A DNA stretch of 47,494 bases from an uncultured Collinsella sp. (GTDB lineage: Bacteria; Actinomycetota; Coriobacteriia; Coriobacteriales; Coriobacteriaceae): NCBI GenBank assembly GCA_900542905.1, contig UQPF01000017.1:1-47494 (forward strand). The letters run 5' to 3'. Below are positions 10,045-17,088 of this stretch, piece by piece. The first letter of the stretch is position 1; every line of letters starts with the position of its first letter. Under the pieces are notes generated by a model. The model was given only the letters and a program-made list of their open reading frames with translations, ran no database searches and had not been told where the DNA came from. A program made the translations under genes and the position numbers.

Positions 10045-10105
10045 CACTCATTTAAGTCCGTCCCCAATGAGTGGTTTCAGTCATTTAAGTCTGTCCCCAA
10101 TGACT
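10045..10105. repeat. tandem CATT/AATG palindromic elements
   Basis: Two adjacent copies. CACTCATT ... AATGAGTG (10045-10073) encloses TAAGTCCGTCCCC, and AGTCATT ... AATGACT (10079-10105) encloses TAAGTCTGTCCCC. Other copies in this window are at 18492-18532, 40093-40133 and 46105-46146. Confidence 0.8.
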
Positions 10106-10116
10106 AGGTTCCGTAC

Positions 10117-10147
10117 TTGACTTTAACTCTGCTTTAACTGGTACCAT
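10117..10147 (+). promoter_or_regulatory. candidate promoter for DUF362 gene
   Basis: TTGACT at 10117-10122 and TACCAT at 10142-10147 are separated by 19 bp, slightly longer than ideal. It lies 43 bp before the DUF362 start and right after the palindromic repeat pair. Confidence 0.35.
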
Positions 10148-10189
10148 CCTCTATGTCTGTAACGCCATATAGACCGAGGGGATAGATCT

Positions 10190-11395
10190 ATGACCGCAAC
10201 TGCACCCGCAGCACCCGCTAAGGTGTACTTCACCAACCTGCGCACGCATGCTCGCGAGAGCCAGCTCGACAAGCTCAAGCGCCTCATCCGTCACGCCGGA
10301 ATTGAGCAGATCGACTTTGAGAACAAGTTCGTCGCCATCAAGATTCACTTTGGCGAGCTGGGCAACCTGAGCTTTTTGCGCCCCAACTACGCCCGCGCCG
10401 TCGCGGACGTCGTGAAGGAGCTGGGCGGCAAGCCCTTCCTCACCGACTGCAATACGCTCTATGTCGGTAGCCGCAAAAACGCGCTCGAGCACATCGATAC
10501 CGCCTACCAGAACGGCTTTACCCCGTATGCTACGGGTTGCCAGATCATCATTGCCGACGGCCTCAAGGGCACCGACGAGGCGCTCGTCCCGGTCGAGGGC
10601 GGCGAGTACGTGCACGAGGCCAAGATCGGTCAGGCGCTCATGGATGCCGATATCGTGATCAGCCTCACCCACTTTAAGGGCCATGAGCAGGCCGGTTTTG
10701 GCGGCGCCATGAAGAACCTGGGCATGGGAGGCGGCAGCCGTGCCGGCAAGATGGAGCAGCATGCCGCCGGCAAGCCGAACGTCGCGACCGAGCACTGCGT
10801 TGGCTGCCATGCCTGCGAAAAGATCTGCGCGCACAACGCTATCTCGTTCGACGGCACCCGCGAGCGCGAGCTTGCCAGCGGCGCTACTCGCACGGTGCAC
10901 GTGGCTGCCATCGACCACGATCGCTGCGTGGGCTGCGGACGCTGCATTGCGGCATGCAACCAGGACTGCATCAAGCCCGGTTATGAGGCCGCGGCCGACG
11001 TGCTCAACTGCAAGATCGCCGAGTATACGAAGGCCGTCGTCGACGGCCGCCCGAGCTTCCACATCTCGCTTGCCATGGACATCAGTCCCAACTGCGACTG
11101 CCATCCCGAAAACGATACGCCTATCGTCAACGACATCGGCATGTTCGCGAGCTTCGACCCGGTCGCCATCGACCAGGCCTGCGCCGACGCCGTCATGGCG
11201 TCTGAGCCGCTGCCCAACACCGAGCTCACCGATAGCGCGGCCAAGATGGAGCACAACCACGAGCATCTGGAGGGCGAGCAGGCCAAGGATCCCTTCTGCA
11301 TCACGCATCCCGACACCGACTGGCGCGTGTGCATCGCGCACGCCGAGAAGATCGGCCTGGGCACGAGCAAGTACGAGCTCATCGAGGTCAAGTAG
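10190..11395 (+). CDS. DUF362 protein with 2[4Fe-4S] ferredoxin domain
   Basis: Protein of 401 aa. The N-terminal ~190 and C-terminal ~100 residues form a DUF362 domain (for example FENKFVAIKIHFGE and ISLTHFKGHEQAGFGGAMKNLGMG), interrupted by a ferredoxin-type insert (about 200-270) with two cluster motifs, CVGCHACEKIC and CVGCGRCIAAC, each CxxCxxCxxxC. This is the standard layout of the cytoplasmic DUF362/ferredoxin proteins of anaerobes. Their precise role is unsettled; a redox or metal-cofactor function is likely. GAGGGGAT at 10176-10183 fixes the ATG at 10190. It has no signal peptide. A bidirectional terminator follows, so it stands alone. Confidence 0.9.
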   Translation: MTATAPAAPAKVYFTNLRTHARESQLDKLKRLIRHAGIEQIDFENKFVAIKIHFGELGNLSFLRPNYARAVADVVKELGGKPFLTDCNTLYVGSRKNALEHIDTAYQNGFTPYATGCQIIIADGLKGTDEALVPVEGGEYVHEAKIGQALMDADIVISLTHFKGHEQAGFGGAMKNLGMGGGSRAGKMEQHAAGKPNVATEHCVGCHACEKICAHNAISFDGTRERELASGATRTVHVAAIDHDRCVGCGRCIAACNQDCIKPGYEAAADVLNCKIAEYTKAVVDGRPSFHISLAMDISPNCDCHPENDTPIVNDIGMFASFDPVAIDQACADAVMASEPLPNTELTDSAAKMEHNHEHLEGEQAKDPFCITHPDTDWRVCIAHAEKIGLGTSKYELIEVK

Positions 11396-11442
11396 CGTCG
11401 TCCTATTGGACAAACCAAGCGCCTTTGTGGCGTTAGTTGAGT

Positions 11443-11481
11443 AAAAGCCGCCCACGAGCACAACGCTCGCGGGCGGCTTTT
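11443..11481. terminator. bidirectional terminator
   Basis: Stem AAAAGCCGCCCACGAGC / GCTCGCGGGCGGCTTTT (11443-11459 and 11465-11481) with one mismatch and a 5-nt loop. The A-run and T-run on its two sides let it serve both the DUF362 gene (+) and the convergent hydrolase gene (-). Confidence 0.8.
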
Positions 11482-11559
11482 CAGAAGTGCGGTGAAAAAT
11501 CGAATACCGCCGACCACAAACCGATTTTTGGCAACAAAACCCCAGACGTTGCTTTTTGC

Positions 11560-12525
11560 CTAATAATTCTTGTCGAGGAAGTCGTCGACCGTATTCCAGT
11601 AGAGCTCGGGGTCAACTTGCGCGCTCTTGGCGTGGGTGGCGCCGTGGATAGTGAGCTTCTGTTTAACCTTGCTGGCGCACGCGTCGTAGTTTTGGTCGAG
11701 CATGTCGTACGGCACAAAGGTGTCCTGGTCGCCGTGGATAAACAGCATGGGAACCGTCGCGTGTTTGAGTTGCTCCACACTGCTCGCCTTATGAAAGTCG
11801 TAGCCCGCGCGCACGTTGCACACCAAGTTTGCTACATCGAGCAAGGGAAAGCTGGGCAGGCTGAACACGTCCTTGAGCTGCAGGGAAAACTCGTCCCAAA
11901 CACTCGTATAACCGCAATCCTCGATAATGCATTTCACGTTTGCGGGCAGAGATTCCCCCGCGACGTTCATGGCGGTTGCCGCACCCATCGACTCGCCAAA
12001 GACCAGGATGCGCGCCTCGGGGTCAGCCTGAACGATTCGCTCGATCCATGCAACGACATCGAGCCGCTCGGGCCAGCCCATGCCGATATAGTCGCCGCCG
12101 GAGCGCTCGTGGGCACGGGCGGCAGGCGCGAGCACGTTCATGCCGCGGTCATGGAATCGTTTGGCGTATCGGGCCATACCGATGGGCTCATCGGTGTATC
12201 CGTGTAGGCAGATAGCGTAATCGTGCATGCTCTCCGGGGCGGCAAAATACCAAGCGGCAAGCTCGGTCCCGTCGTCTGCGGTGAGGCTGCTGCTCTCGCG
12301 ATGCTCTTTGAACCACGCCCGCGCTTCGACTGCCTCGGCATCTATCTGCTCGTCCTTCTTGTCATCCTTGCCGTCTTGCATCATCTTCATGGTGTACGGT
12401 GCTTGGGGATTCAGCGCGAAGTCAAACAGAAAGTTGCCGGCAAATCCGAGCAGCGCAACGACAACCACCAGTGCAACGATGCCGGCTATCTTGAGCTTTC
12501 GATGGGAACGTGCGTTTTGAGCCAT
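11560..12525 (-). CDS. membrane-anchored alpha/beta hydrolase
   Basis: Serine hydrolase of 321 aa. An N-terminal transmembrane anchor (about 12-34) precedes an alpha/beta hydrolase domain with nucleophile Ser179 in FGESMG (GxSxG), an oxyanion-site HGYTDEP motif near 109, the acid in MLFIHGDQDTFVP and the catalytic His in GATHAKS. This matches the YqkD/BAAT-like hydrolases of Gram-positive bacteria, whose natural substrates are mostly unknown. Start ATG 12525 with AGGAG 8 nt upstream. It lies alone and faces the DUF362 gene across a shared terminator. Confidence 0.88.
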   Translation of the reverse strand: MAQNARSHRKLKIAGIVALVVVVALLGFAGNFLFDFALNPQAPYTMKMMQDGKDDKKDEQIDAEAVEARAWFKEHRESSSLTADDGTELAAWYFAAPESMHDYAICLHGYTDEPIGMARYAKRFHDRGMNVLAPAARAHERSGGDYIGMGWPERLDVVAWIERIVQADPEARILVFGESMGAATAMNVAGESLPANVKCIIEDCGYTSVWDEFSLQLKDVFSLPSFPLLDVANLVCNVRAGYDFHKASSVEQLKHATVPMLFIHGDQDTFVPYDMLDQNYDACASKVKQKLTIHGATHAKSAQVDPELYWNTVDDFLDKNY

Positions 12526-12646
12526 GCGGTATTCTCCTATAAGATGTTAATACATCAACATTTAATGCAAGCGCATTATGGACGTTCGCCGTTGATGCGT
12601 CAACAGGCAAAGAATGGGTAAACAAAGGGTCACGTATAGTGCAAAT

Positions 12647-12676
12647 TTCGCACGTACCCAGACGCTTTGATATAGT
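12647..12676 (+). promoter_or_regulatory. candidate promoter for hemolysin III gene
   Basis: TTCGCA (12647-12652) and TATAGT (12671-12676) with an 18-bp spacer, 35 bp before the start codon. The -10 matches consensus at 5 of 6 positions. Confidence 0.45.
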
Positions 12677-12711
12677 GTTGAGAACTCTTTACGTTGGAGG
12701 ATGTAACCGGC

Positions 12712-13395
12712 ATGTCCGATTCGAGCGACAGTTCTAAGCCGCGACCCAAGACCGCGGCCGTTCCACACTACACGGTGGGTGAGGAGATCATGAACTCCGT
12801 CACCCATGGTGTCGGCTGCCTGCTGGGTATCGCGGGCCTGGTGCTCCTGATCGTATTCGCCGCCCTGCGCGGCGGAGGCCCGGCCCACATGGCCGCGGCA
12901 ATTGTCTACGGCGTCAGCATTATCCTCGAATACCTAGCCTCCACGCTCTACCACGCGATTCAGCCCGCGCGCGCCAAGCGCGTGTTTCGCATCATCGACC
13001 ACAGCTGCATCTACCTGCTCATTGCGGGCAGCTATACGCCGTTTTGCCTCATCACGCTCGCAAACGACGGCGGCGCTGTGCTGTTCTTTGCCGTATGGGC
13101 CATCGCCATTATCGGCATCGCCCTCGAGTGCTTTATGCGCGAGCGCCAGCCGCATTGGGTAAGCGGCCTGGTCTATCTGCTGATGGGCTGGCTCGTTGTC
13201 TTTAAGCTGCCCGAGCTCGTGGCGCTGCTCAACCCCGTGGCACTTGCCCTGCTCGCCGTCGGCGGCGTGTGCTACACCGCGGGCGTGCCGTTCTATATCG
13301 CCAAAAACGTGCGCTATCTTCACAGCGTGTTTCACCTGTGGGTACTCGCCGGCAGCATCTTCCAGTTCATGGCGGTGATCCTCTTCGTAATCTAG
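12712..13395 (+). CDS. hemolysin III / TrhA (PAQR) family membrane protein
   Basis: Polytopic membrane protein of 227 aa with seven predicted helices. It has the family hallmarks: NSVTHGVG at the start, ASTLYHAI, RIIDHSCIYLLIAGSYTPF in the middle, and HSVFHLWVLAGSIFQF at the end. The conserved Ser/His/Asp/His residues form the metal site typical of the PAQR superfamily. Bacterial TrhA proteins have been tied to membrane energetics; the haemolysin name is historical. GGAGG at 12696-12700 is 11 nt before ATG 12712, a little far. The short N-terminal extension is Ser/Pro-rich. Confidence 0.92.
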   Translation: MSDSSDSSKPRPKTAAVPHYTVGEEIMNSVTHGVGCLLGIAGLVLLIVFAALRGGGPAHMAAAIVYGVSIILEYLASTLYHAIQPARAKRVFRIIDHSCIYLLIAGSYTPFCLITLANDGGAVLFFAVWAIAIIGIALECFMRERQPHWVSGLVYLLMGWLVVFKLPELVALLNPVALALLAVGGVCYTAGVPFYIAKNVRYLHSVFHLWVLAGSIFQFMAVILFVI

Positions 13396-13503
13396 CGACC
13401 ACGCCAGCGCCCGTGCCCCCGCTCGGTCGCCAGTGCAATTGCCGTATCAGCCGTCAACGTTTTAATCCGACATCCCGAATCTTGGAGGTTCGAGAAACTC
13501 CCG

Positions 13504-14877
13504 ATGGACATAACCATCTCCCTTATCACCACCCTCGTTTTGACCCTCATCAACGGCTACTTCTCTATGTCCGAGATGGCGCTCACCACGGCCAAGCGCG
13601 CCGTGCTGGAGCACGAGGCCGAGGAAGGCGACAAGCGCGCCGAGCGTGCCATTAAGCTGGCTGCCGACTCCGACCAGCTGCTCGCCACCATCCAGGTCGC
13701 CATCACGCTCGTGGGCTTCGCCTCGTCCGCCGTCGCCTCGACGAGTCTGTCCGACCCGCTCGCCACGTGGCTCATGAGCTTTGGCATCGCGCCGCTCTCC
13801 GCCATCGCGCGCGGCCTGGCGCCGGTCATCATCACCGTCGCGGTCGCCTTCGTGTCCATTGTGATCGGCGAGCTCGTCCCCAAGCGCATCGGCCTGGCCA
13901 ATGCCGAGGGCGTGTCCAAGCAGGTCGTGGGACCGTTGTCGTTTTTCCAAAAGATCGCCCGTCCGCTCGTGTGGCTGACCGGTGCTTGCTCCGATGGCCT
14001 GGCCCGCATCCTGCGCATCAAGAGTGCCGACGACCGCCAGAACGTCTCGGAAGAAGAGATCAAGTACATGGTCTCGGAGCAGGACGACCTGCTCGACGAG
14101 GAAAAGCGCATGATCCACGAGATCTTCGACCTGGGCGACACCGTTGCCCGCGAGGTCATGGTGCCGCGCGTGGACACCACCATGTGCGAGGACGACGAGA
14201 CGGTCGCCGACGTGCTGTCCACCATGCGCCAGACCGGCTTTAGCCGCATCCCCGTCTATCACGAGGATCCCGACAACGTCGCCGGCATCGCGCACATCAA
14301 GGACCTGATTCAGCCCGCGCTCGACGGCAAGGGCGACCAGCCCATCGCCGGCTTTTTGCGCGACGCCACCTTTGTGCCCGACACCAAAGACATCCTGCCG
14401 CTGCTGTCCGAGATGCAGACCTCGCACGACCAGATCGTGGTGGTCGTGGACGAGTACGGCGGCACGGCCGGCATCATCACCATCGAGGACATCGTCGAGG
14501 AGATCGTCGGCGAGATCGAGGACGAGTTCGACCCCGACAACAAGTATCTCACGCGCCTTTCGCGCCGCGAGTGGCTCGTTGATGGGCGTTTTTCGTGCGA
14601 TGACGCGATTGAGCTTGGTTGGCCGCTCGAGGAAAGCGATGATTATGAGACCATCGCCGGCTGGATTTTGGAGCTTTGCGACTCGGTGCCCGACATCGGA
14701 GAGGTGTTTGAGGTTGCGGGGTACAAGTTTAAAGTGCAGTCGATGCGTGGCCAGCGCATCTCGCTCATTCGCGTGATCGCTCCGGCCGAAACCGATAAGA
14801 AGGATTCCGAGTCTTCGGTAGACGAGCCGACGACGTCGGGTGCGGGTTCCGCGAATCCGCACGACGGCGACGAGTAG
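13504..14877 (+). CDS. CNNM/CorC-type CBS-domain transporter (hemolysin C family)
   Basis: Protein of 457 aa with three parts: an N-terminal DUF21/CNNM membrane domain (about 1-190) containing NGYFSMSEMALTTAKRA, two CBS domains (about 205-335) with EVMVPRVDTTMC and VVDEYGGTAGIITIEDIVEEIVGEIEDE, and a CorC_HlyC domain (about 345-430). Such proteins are linked to Mg2+ or Co2+ efflux, so this is a third possible Mg-related gene in the window. The ATG is fixed by family alignment; GGAGG at 13484 is 15 nt away, longer than normal. The next gene starts 24 nt downstream and is probably cotranscribed. Confidence 0.92.
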   Translation: MDITISLITTLVLTLINGYFSMSEMALTTAKRAVLEHEAEEGDKRAERAIKLAADSDQLLATIQVAITLVGFASSAVASTSLSDPLATWLMSFGIAPLSAIARGLAPVIITVAVAFVSIVIGELVPKRIGLANAEGVSKQVVGPLSFFQKIARPLVWLTGACSDGLARILRIKSADDRQNVSEEEIKYMVSEQDDLLDEEKRMIHEIFDLGDTVAREVMVPRVDTTMCEDDETVADVLSTMRQTGFSRIPVYHEDPDNVAGIAHIKDLIQPALDGKGDQPIAGFLRDATFVPDTKDILPLLSEMQTSHDQIVVVVDEYGGTAGIITIEDIVEEIVGEIEDEFDPDNKYLTRLSRREWLVDGRFSCDDAIELGWPLEESDDYETIAGWILELCDSVPDIGEVFEVAGYKFKVQSMRGQRISLIRVIAPAETDKKDSESSVDEPTTSGAGSANPHDGDE

Positions 14878-14901
14878 GACAAGGAAGAGTAGGGGAGAGT
14901 T

Positions 14902-15735
14902 ATGGCAGGCCTGTTCAACATCCTTAAGGTCACCGTCAGCGAGGACAAGATCTGCGCGCATGTGCTGGTGAACCCCGGCATGCCGCTCATGACCTCGGAG
15001 GACATCGAGGCTACGGCGCGCGTGTACTACCTGGTGCCCGCGATTGCCAAGCACCTGTGCCTGGGCGATTCCGGCCGCGAGTTCCAGGACTGCATGGGTC
15101 AGACCGAGCTCTGCCATCTGCTGGAGCACGTGACGGTCGAGCTCATGAACGAGACCGGGCTTGCCGGCAGCATCTCGTGCGGCCGCACGCGCGTAAGCGA
15201 GCACGACGAGCGCGTTTTTGAGGTTGAGCTTTCGTGCCCCGACGACGCGCTGGCCATCGGTGCGCTGTCTTCGGCCACCTTTATGATGGACTGGGCGTAC
15301 CTGCACGCCGACCAGCCTGCCCCCGACGTGGAAGGCACGGTCGCGGGCCTGCGCAACCTGGTGCTGGGCATGCGCGCCGAGGCCGAGGGCAAGGATCCTC
15401 ACGAGGCCGTCGCCGCTGCGAACGGCGAAGATGCTGCCGAGGACGAGGGCGCTGACGAGGGCGATGTGCCGGTCGACGCCGAGCCCGTTGTCGATGCGAC
15501 CGCCGAGCCCGTTCCCGCCGAGCCCCAGGGCGTCCCCAACTTTGACGACGAGCCCCAGGTGACGATTGATACCGAGGGCGCGGTTGCCGAGAACCACGAG
15601 GCCTCCGCTGCCGTCTTTGGCGGTGCGGCGACGGTTCCGGCAGGACCTGCGCATGAGGGCGGTCTGCCGCTCGTGGACGGCGCCGGCGAGGACCCGGGTG
15701 CCACGGTGGCCATGCCGGCTATGCCTCAGGAGTAG
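14902..15735 (+). CDS. cyanophycin-synthetase N-domain-like protein with acidic tail
   Basis: Protein of 277 aa. The first ~160 residues fold as one domain. The stretch LCHLLEHVTVELMNETG (about 72-90) resembles the conserved EHV.xEL segment in the N-terminal domain of cyanophycin synthetase, but no ATP-grasp or Mur-ligase domain follows. The remaining ~115 residues are Ala/Glu/Asp/Pro/Val low-complexity, probably disordered and acidic. It starts 24 nt after the CorC-type gene with GGGGAGAG upstream. I cannot assign a function: it could bind amino acids or nucleotides as a stand-alone domain, and the similarity is by eye only. Confidence 0.6.
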   Translation: MAGLFNILKVTVSEDKICAHVLVNPGMPLMTSEDIEATARVYYLVPAIAKHLCLGDSGREFQDCMGQTELCHLLEHVTVELMNETGLAGSISCGRTRVSEHDERVFEVELSCPDDALAIGALSSATFMMDWAYLHADQPAPDVEGTVAGLRNLVLGMRAEAEGKDPHEAVAAANGEDAAEDEGADEGDVPVDAEPVVDATAEPVPAEPQGVPNFDDEPQVTIDTEGAVAENHEASAAVFGGAATVPAGPAHEGGLPLVDGAGEDPGATVAMPAMPQE

Positions 15736-15814
15736 GCCTACGCGTTTATCACCATCACGTACCTGCGCCTTTGCCGTACGCAGATGAGCGGAGCGGCAAG
15801 TGATGTGCTGCGGG

Positions 15815-15820
15815 TATAAT
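15815..15820 (+). promoter_or_regulatory. -10 element of YtxH/PRC operon
   Basis: A perfect TATAAT preceded by GGG lies 51 bp before the YtxH-like start. No good -35 is seen at 17 bp (AGCGGC). The deduced leader carries a small hairpin, GGGCAC/GTGCCC (15839-15844 and 15849-15854), with a CGAC tetraloop ending just before the Shine-Dalgarno, which may affect translation. Confidence 0.5.
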
Positions 15821-15871
15821 GGACAGCATTCAAACGGTGGGCACCGACGTGCCCGCAGGAGAGGAATGATC

Positions 15872-16261
15872 ATGGGTAAGACTTTCAGCTTTGTCTCCGG
15901 CGCACTTTTTGGTGCCGCTGCCGGCGCTATTGTCGGCGTTGCTCTGGCCCCGCGTTCGGGCGCCGAGACCCGCGCCATGGCTGCCGATATCGCCAACGAC
16001 GCCTGGGACAATATGCGCGACACCTACGAGCACAGCGCCGAGGAGGCCCGTGCTGCGGTGAATGACTTTGGCCCGATGGTCGACGCCAAGACCGACGACC
16101 TGCGCGCCAAGGTCGACCTTGCCCGCGAGCGCATGGACCAGCTGCGCGAGCAGCTCAACGACGCCATTTCGGGCGGCAACGTGACGCCTGCCGCCGACGT
16201 CGTGGTCGAGAACGCCGTCGAGGCTGATACCGAGGCTGCGGAGCCCTCGACCGAGGCATAA
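15872..16261 (+). CDS. YtxH domain protein
   Basis: Small protein of 129 aa. Residues about 4-26 form a Gly/Ala-rich membrane segment (SFVSGALFGAAAGAIVGVALAP) followed by RSGAETR, the classical YtxH signature. Then comes a long amphipathic helix (about 40-100) and an acidic Ala/Glu tail. YtxH proteins are general-stress, envelope-associated proteins of unclear mechanism. I prefer ATG 15872 (MGKTF), 7 nt after GGAGAGG; an ATG at 15866 is also in frame. Its stop overlaps the next start (TAATG, 1 nt), so the two are translationally coupled. Confidence 0.85.
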   Translation: MGKTFSFVSGALFGAAAGAIVGVALAPRSGAETRAMAADIANDAWDNMRDTYEHSAEEARAAVNDFGPMVDAKTDDLRAKVDLARERMDQLREQLNDAISGGNVTPAADVVVENAVEADTEAAEPSTEA

Positions 16262-17016
16262 TGCGCGCCGGGGATTTTGTCGGCGCCAAGATCTATCGCA
16301 AGCCTACCGAGGACAAGCGCACCAAAAAGGACGGCACACCGCGCAGCCCTAAAAAGCTCGGAAAGATTCACTTTCCGGTCTTTACCCCGGGCGGTACGCG
16401 CGTGGTCGGCTTTATGGTCCGCCAGTCCGATATCGCGGGCATGATCGAGCGTCCCGACCGATTCGTAGCGCTCGACGCCATTGGTGTCTACGAGGGCGCC
16501 ATTGCGGTCGATGACGTCAAGGACACGTACGATTCCGCCGCCGCTAAGCGCCTCGACATCAACTTGGACGATTGCATCATCTGGGTCGGTATGGACGTGC
16601 GCACGGAATCGGGCGACGTCGTGGGCTATTGCTCGGACGTTGAGTTCAAGCCACGCTCGGGCATCGTGCAGGCATTCTATGTGACCGCCGGTGCTGCTTC
16701 GAGTGTTTTGGTTGGTGACACGCAGGTGCCGCCGACGATGCTGCGCGGCTACGAGAACGGTGCGATGGTCGTCTCGGACGAGGTCAAGTCGCTCGGGTAT
16801 TCGGGCGGTGCGGCCGCCAAGGCCGCCGAGGCCAGCGTCGTGGTGGGCGACAAGGTCAAAAAGGGTGCCAAGGTACTCGACGACAAGGGATCGGTTGCCG
16901 TGGACAAGGGCAGTCGCGCACTGGGCAAGCAGCTCGGCAAGACGCGCGGCATGTTCAAGGCCTTTAAGGACGAATACCAAAAGGCGAGCGGAGGCTCGTC
17001 AAAAGCTACAAAATAG
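16261..17016 (+). CDS. PRC-barrel domain protein
   Basis: Protein of 251 aa. It carries PRC-barrel-like beta-rich units: residues about 1-75 (DFVGAKIYRK ... KIHFPVFTPGGTRVVGFMVRQ) and about 95-160 (IIWVGMDVRTESGDVVGYCSDVEF). A Lys/Ala-rich helical tail follows (about 185-251). PRC barrels occur in RimM and in membrane-associated proteins, usually binding protein or RNA partners. It is coupled to the YtxH-like gene by a 1-nt overlap, so they probably act together at the membrane; the same barrel fold is at the start of the MgtE-like protein at 18824. No signal peptide. Confidence 0.8.
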   Translation: MRAGDFVGAKIYRKPTEDKRTKKDGTPRSPKKLGKIHFPVFTPGGTRVVGFMVRQSDIAGMIERPDRFVALDAIGVYEGAIAVDDVKDTYDSAAAKRLDINLDDCIIWVGMDVRTESGDVVGYCSDVEFKPRSGIVQAFYVTAGAASSVLVGDTQVPPTMLRGYENGAMVVSDEVKSLGYSGGAAAKAAEASVVVGDKVKKGAKVLDDKGSVAVDKGSRALGKQLGKTRGMFKAFKDEYQKASGGSSKATK

Positions 17017-17037
17017 CGACGTACCAAATGATGGGAG

Positions 17038-17074
17038 GCAAGCCGGAGACCTGTTGCTCCGGCTTGCTGTGTTT
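17038..17074 (+). terminator. Rho-independent terminator
   Basis: Perfect 11-bp stem GCAAGCCGGAG / CTCCGGCTTGC (17038-17048 and 17057-17067), 8-nt loop, then TGTGTTT. It ends the YtxH/PRC operon. Confidence 0.7.
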
Positions 17075-17088
17075 ATGGGGGAGGGCAC

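Larger units (their letters stand above)
9809..10189. other. repeat-rich intergenic region
   Basis: A 381-bp gap holding, in order: an 18-bp tandem array (9813-9936), a pair of GTCCC-core elements ending in CTGCC (about 9986-10035), a tandem pair of CATT/AATG palindromes (10045-10105), and a candidate promoter (TTGACT at 10117) for the DUF362 gene. No credible gene is present. Confidence 0.7.

Noticed and set aside
10151..11461. 436-codon minus-strand frame
   Set aside because: Opposite the DUF362/ferredoxin gene, which has two intact cluster motifs and a good Shine-Dalgarno.
13462..16023. 853-codon open frame on the minus strand
   Set aside because: Antisense to three plausible plus-strand genes, with a low-complexity His/Asp/Gly-rich product.
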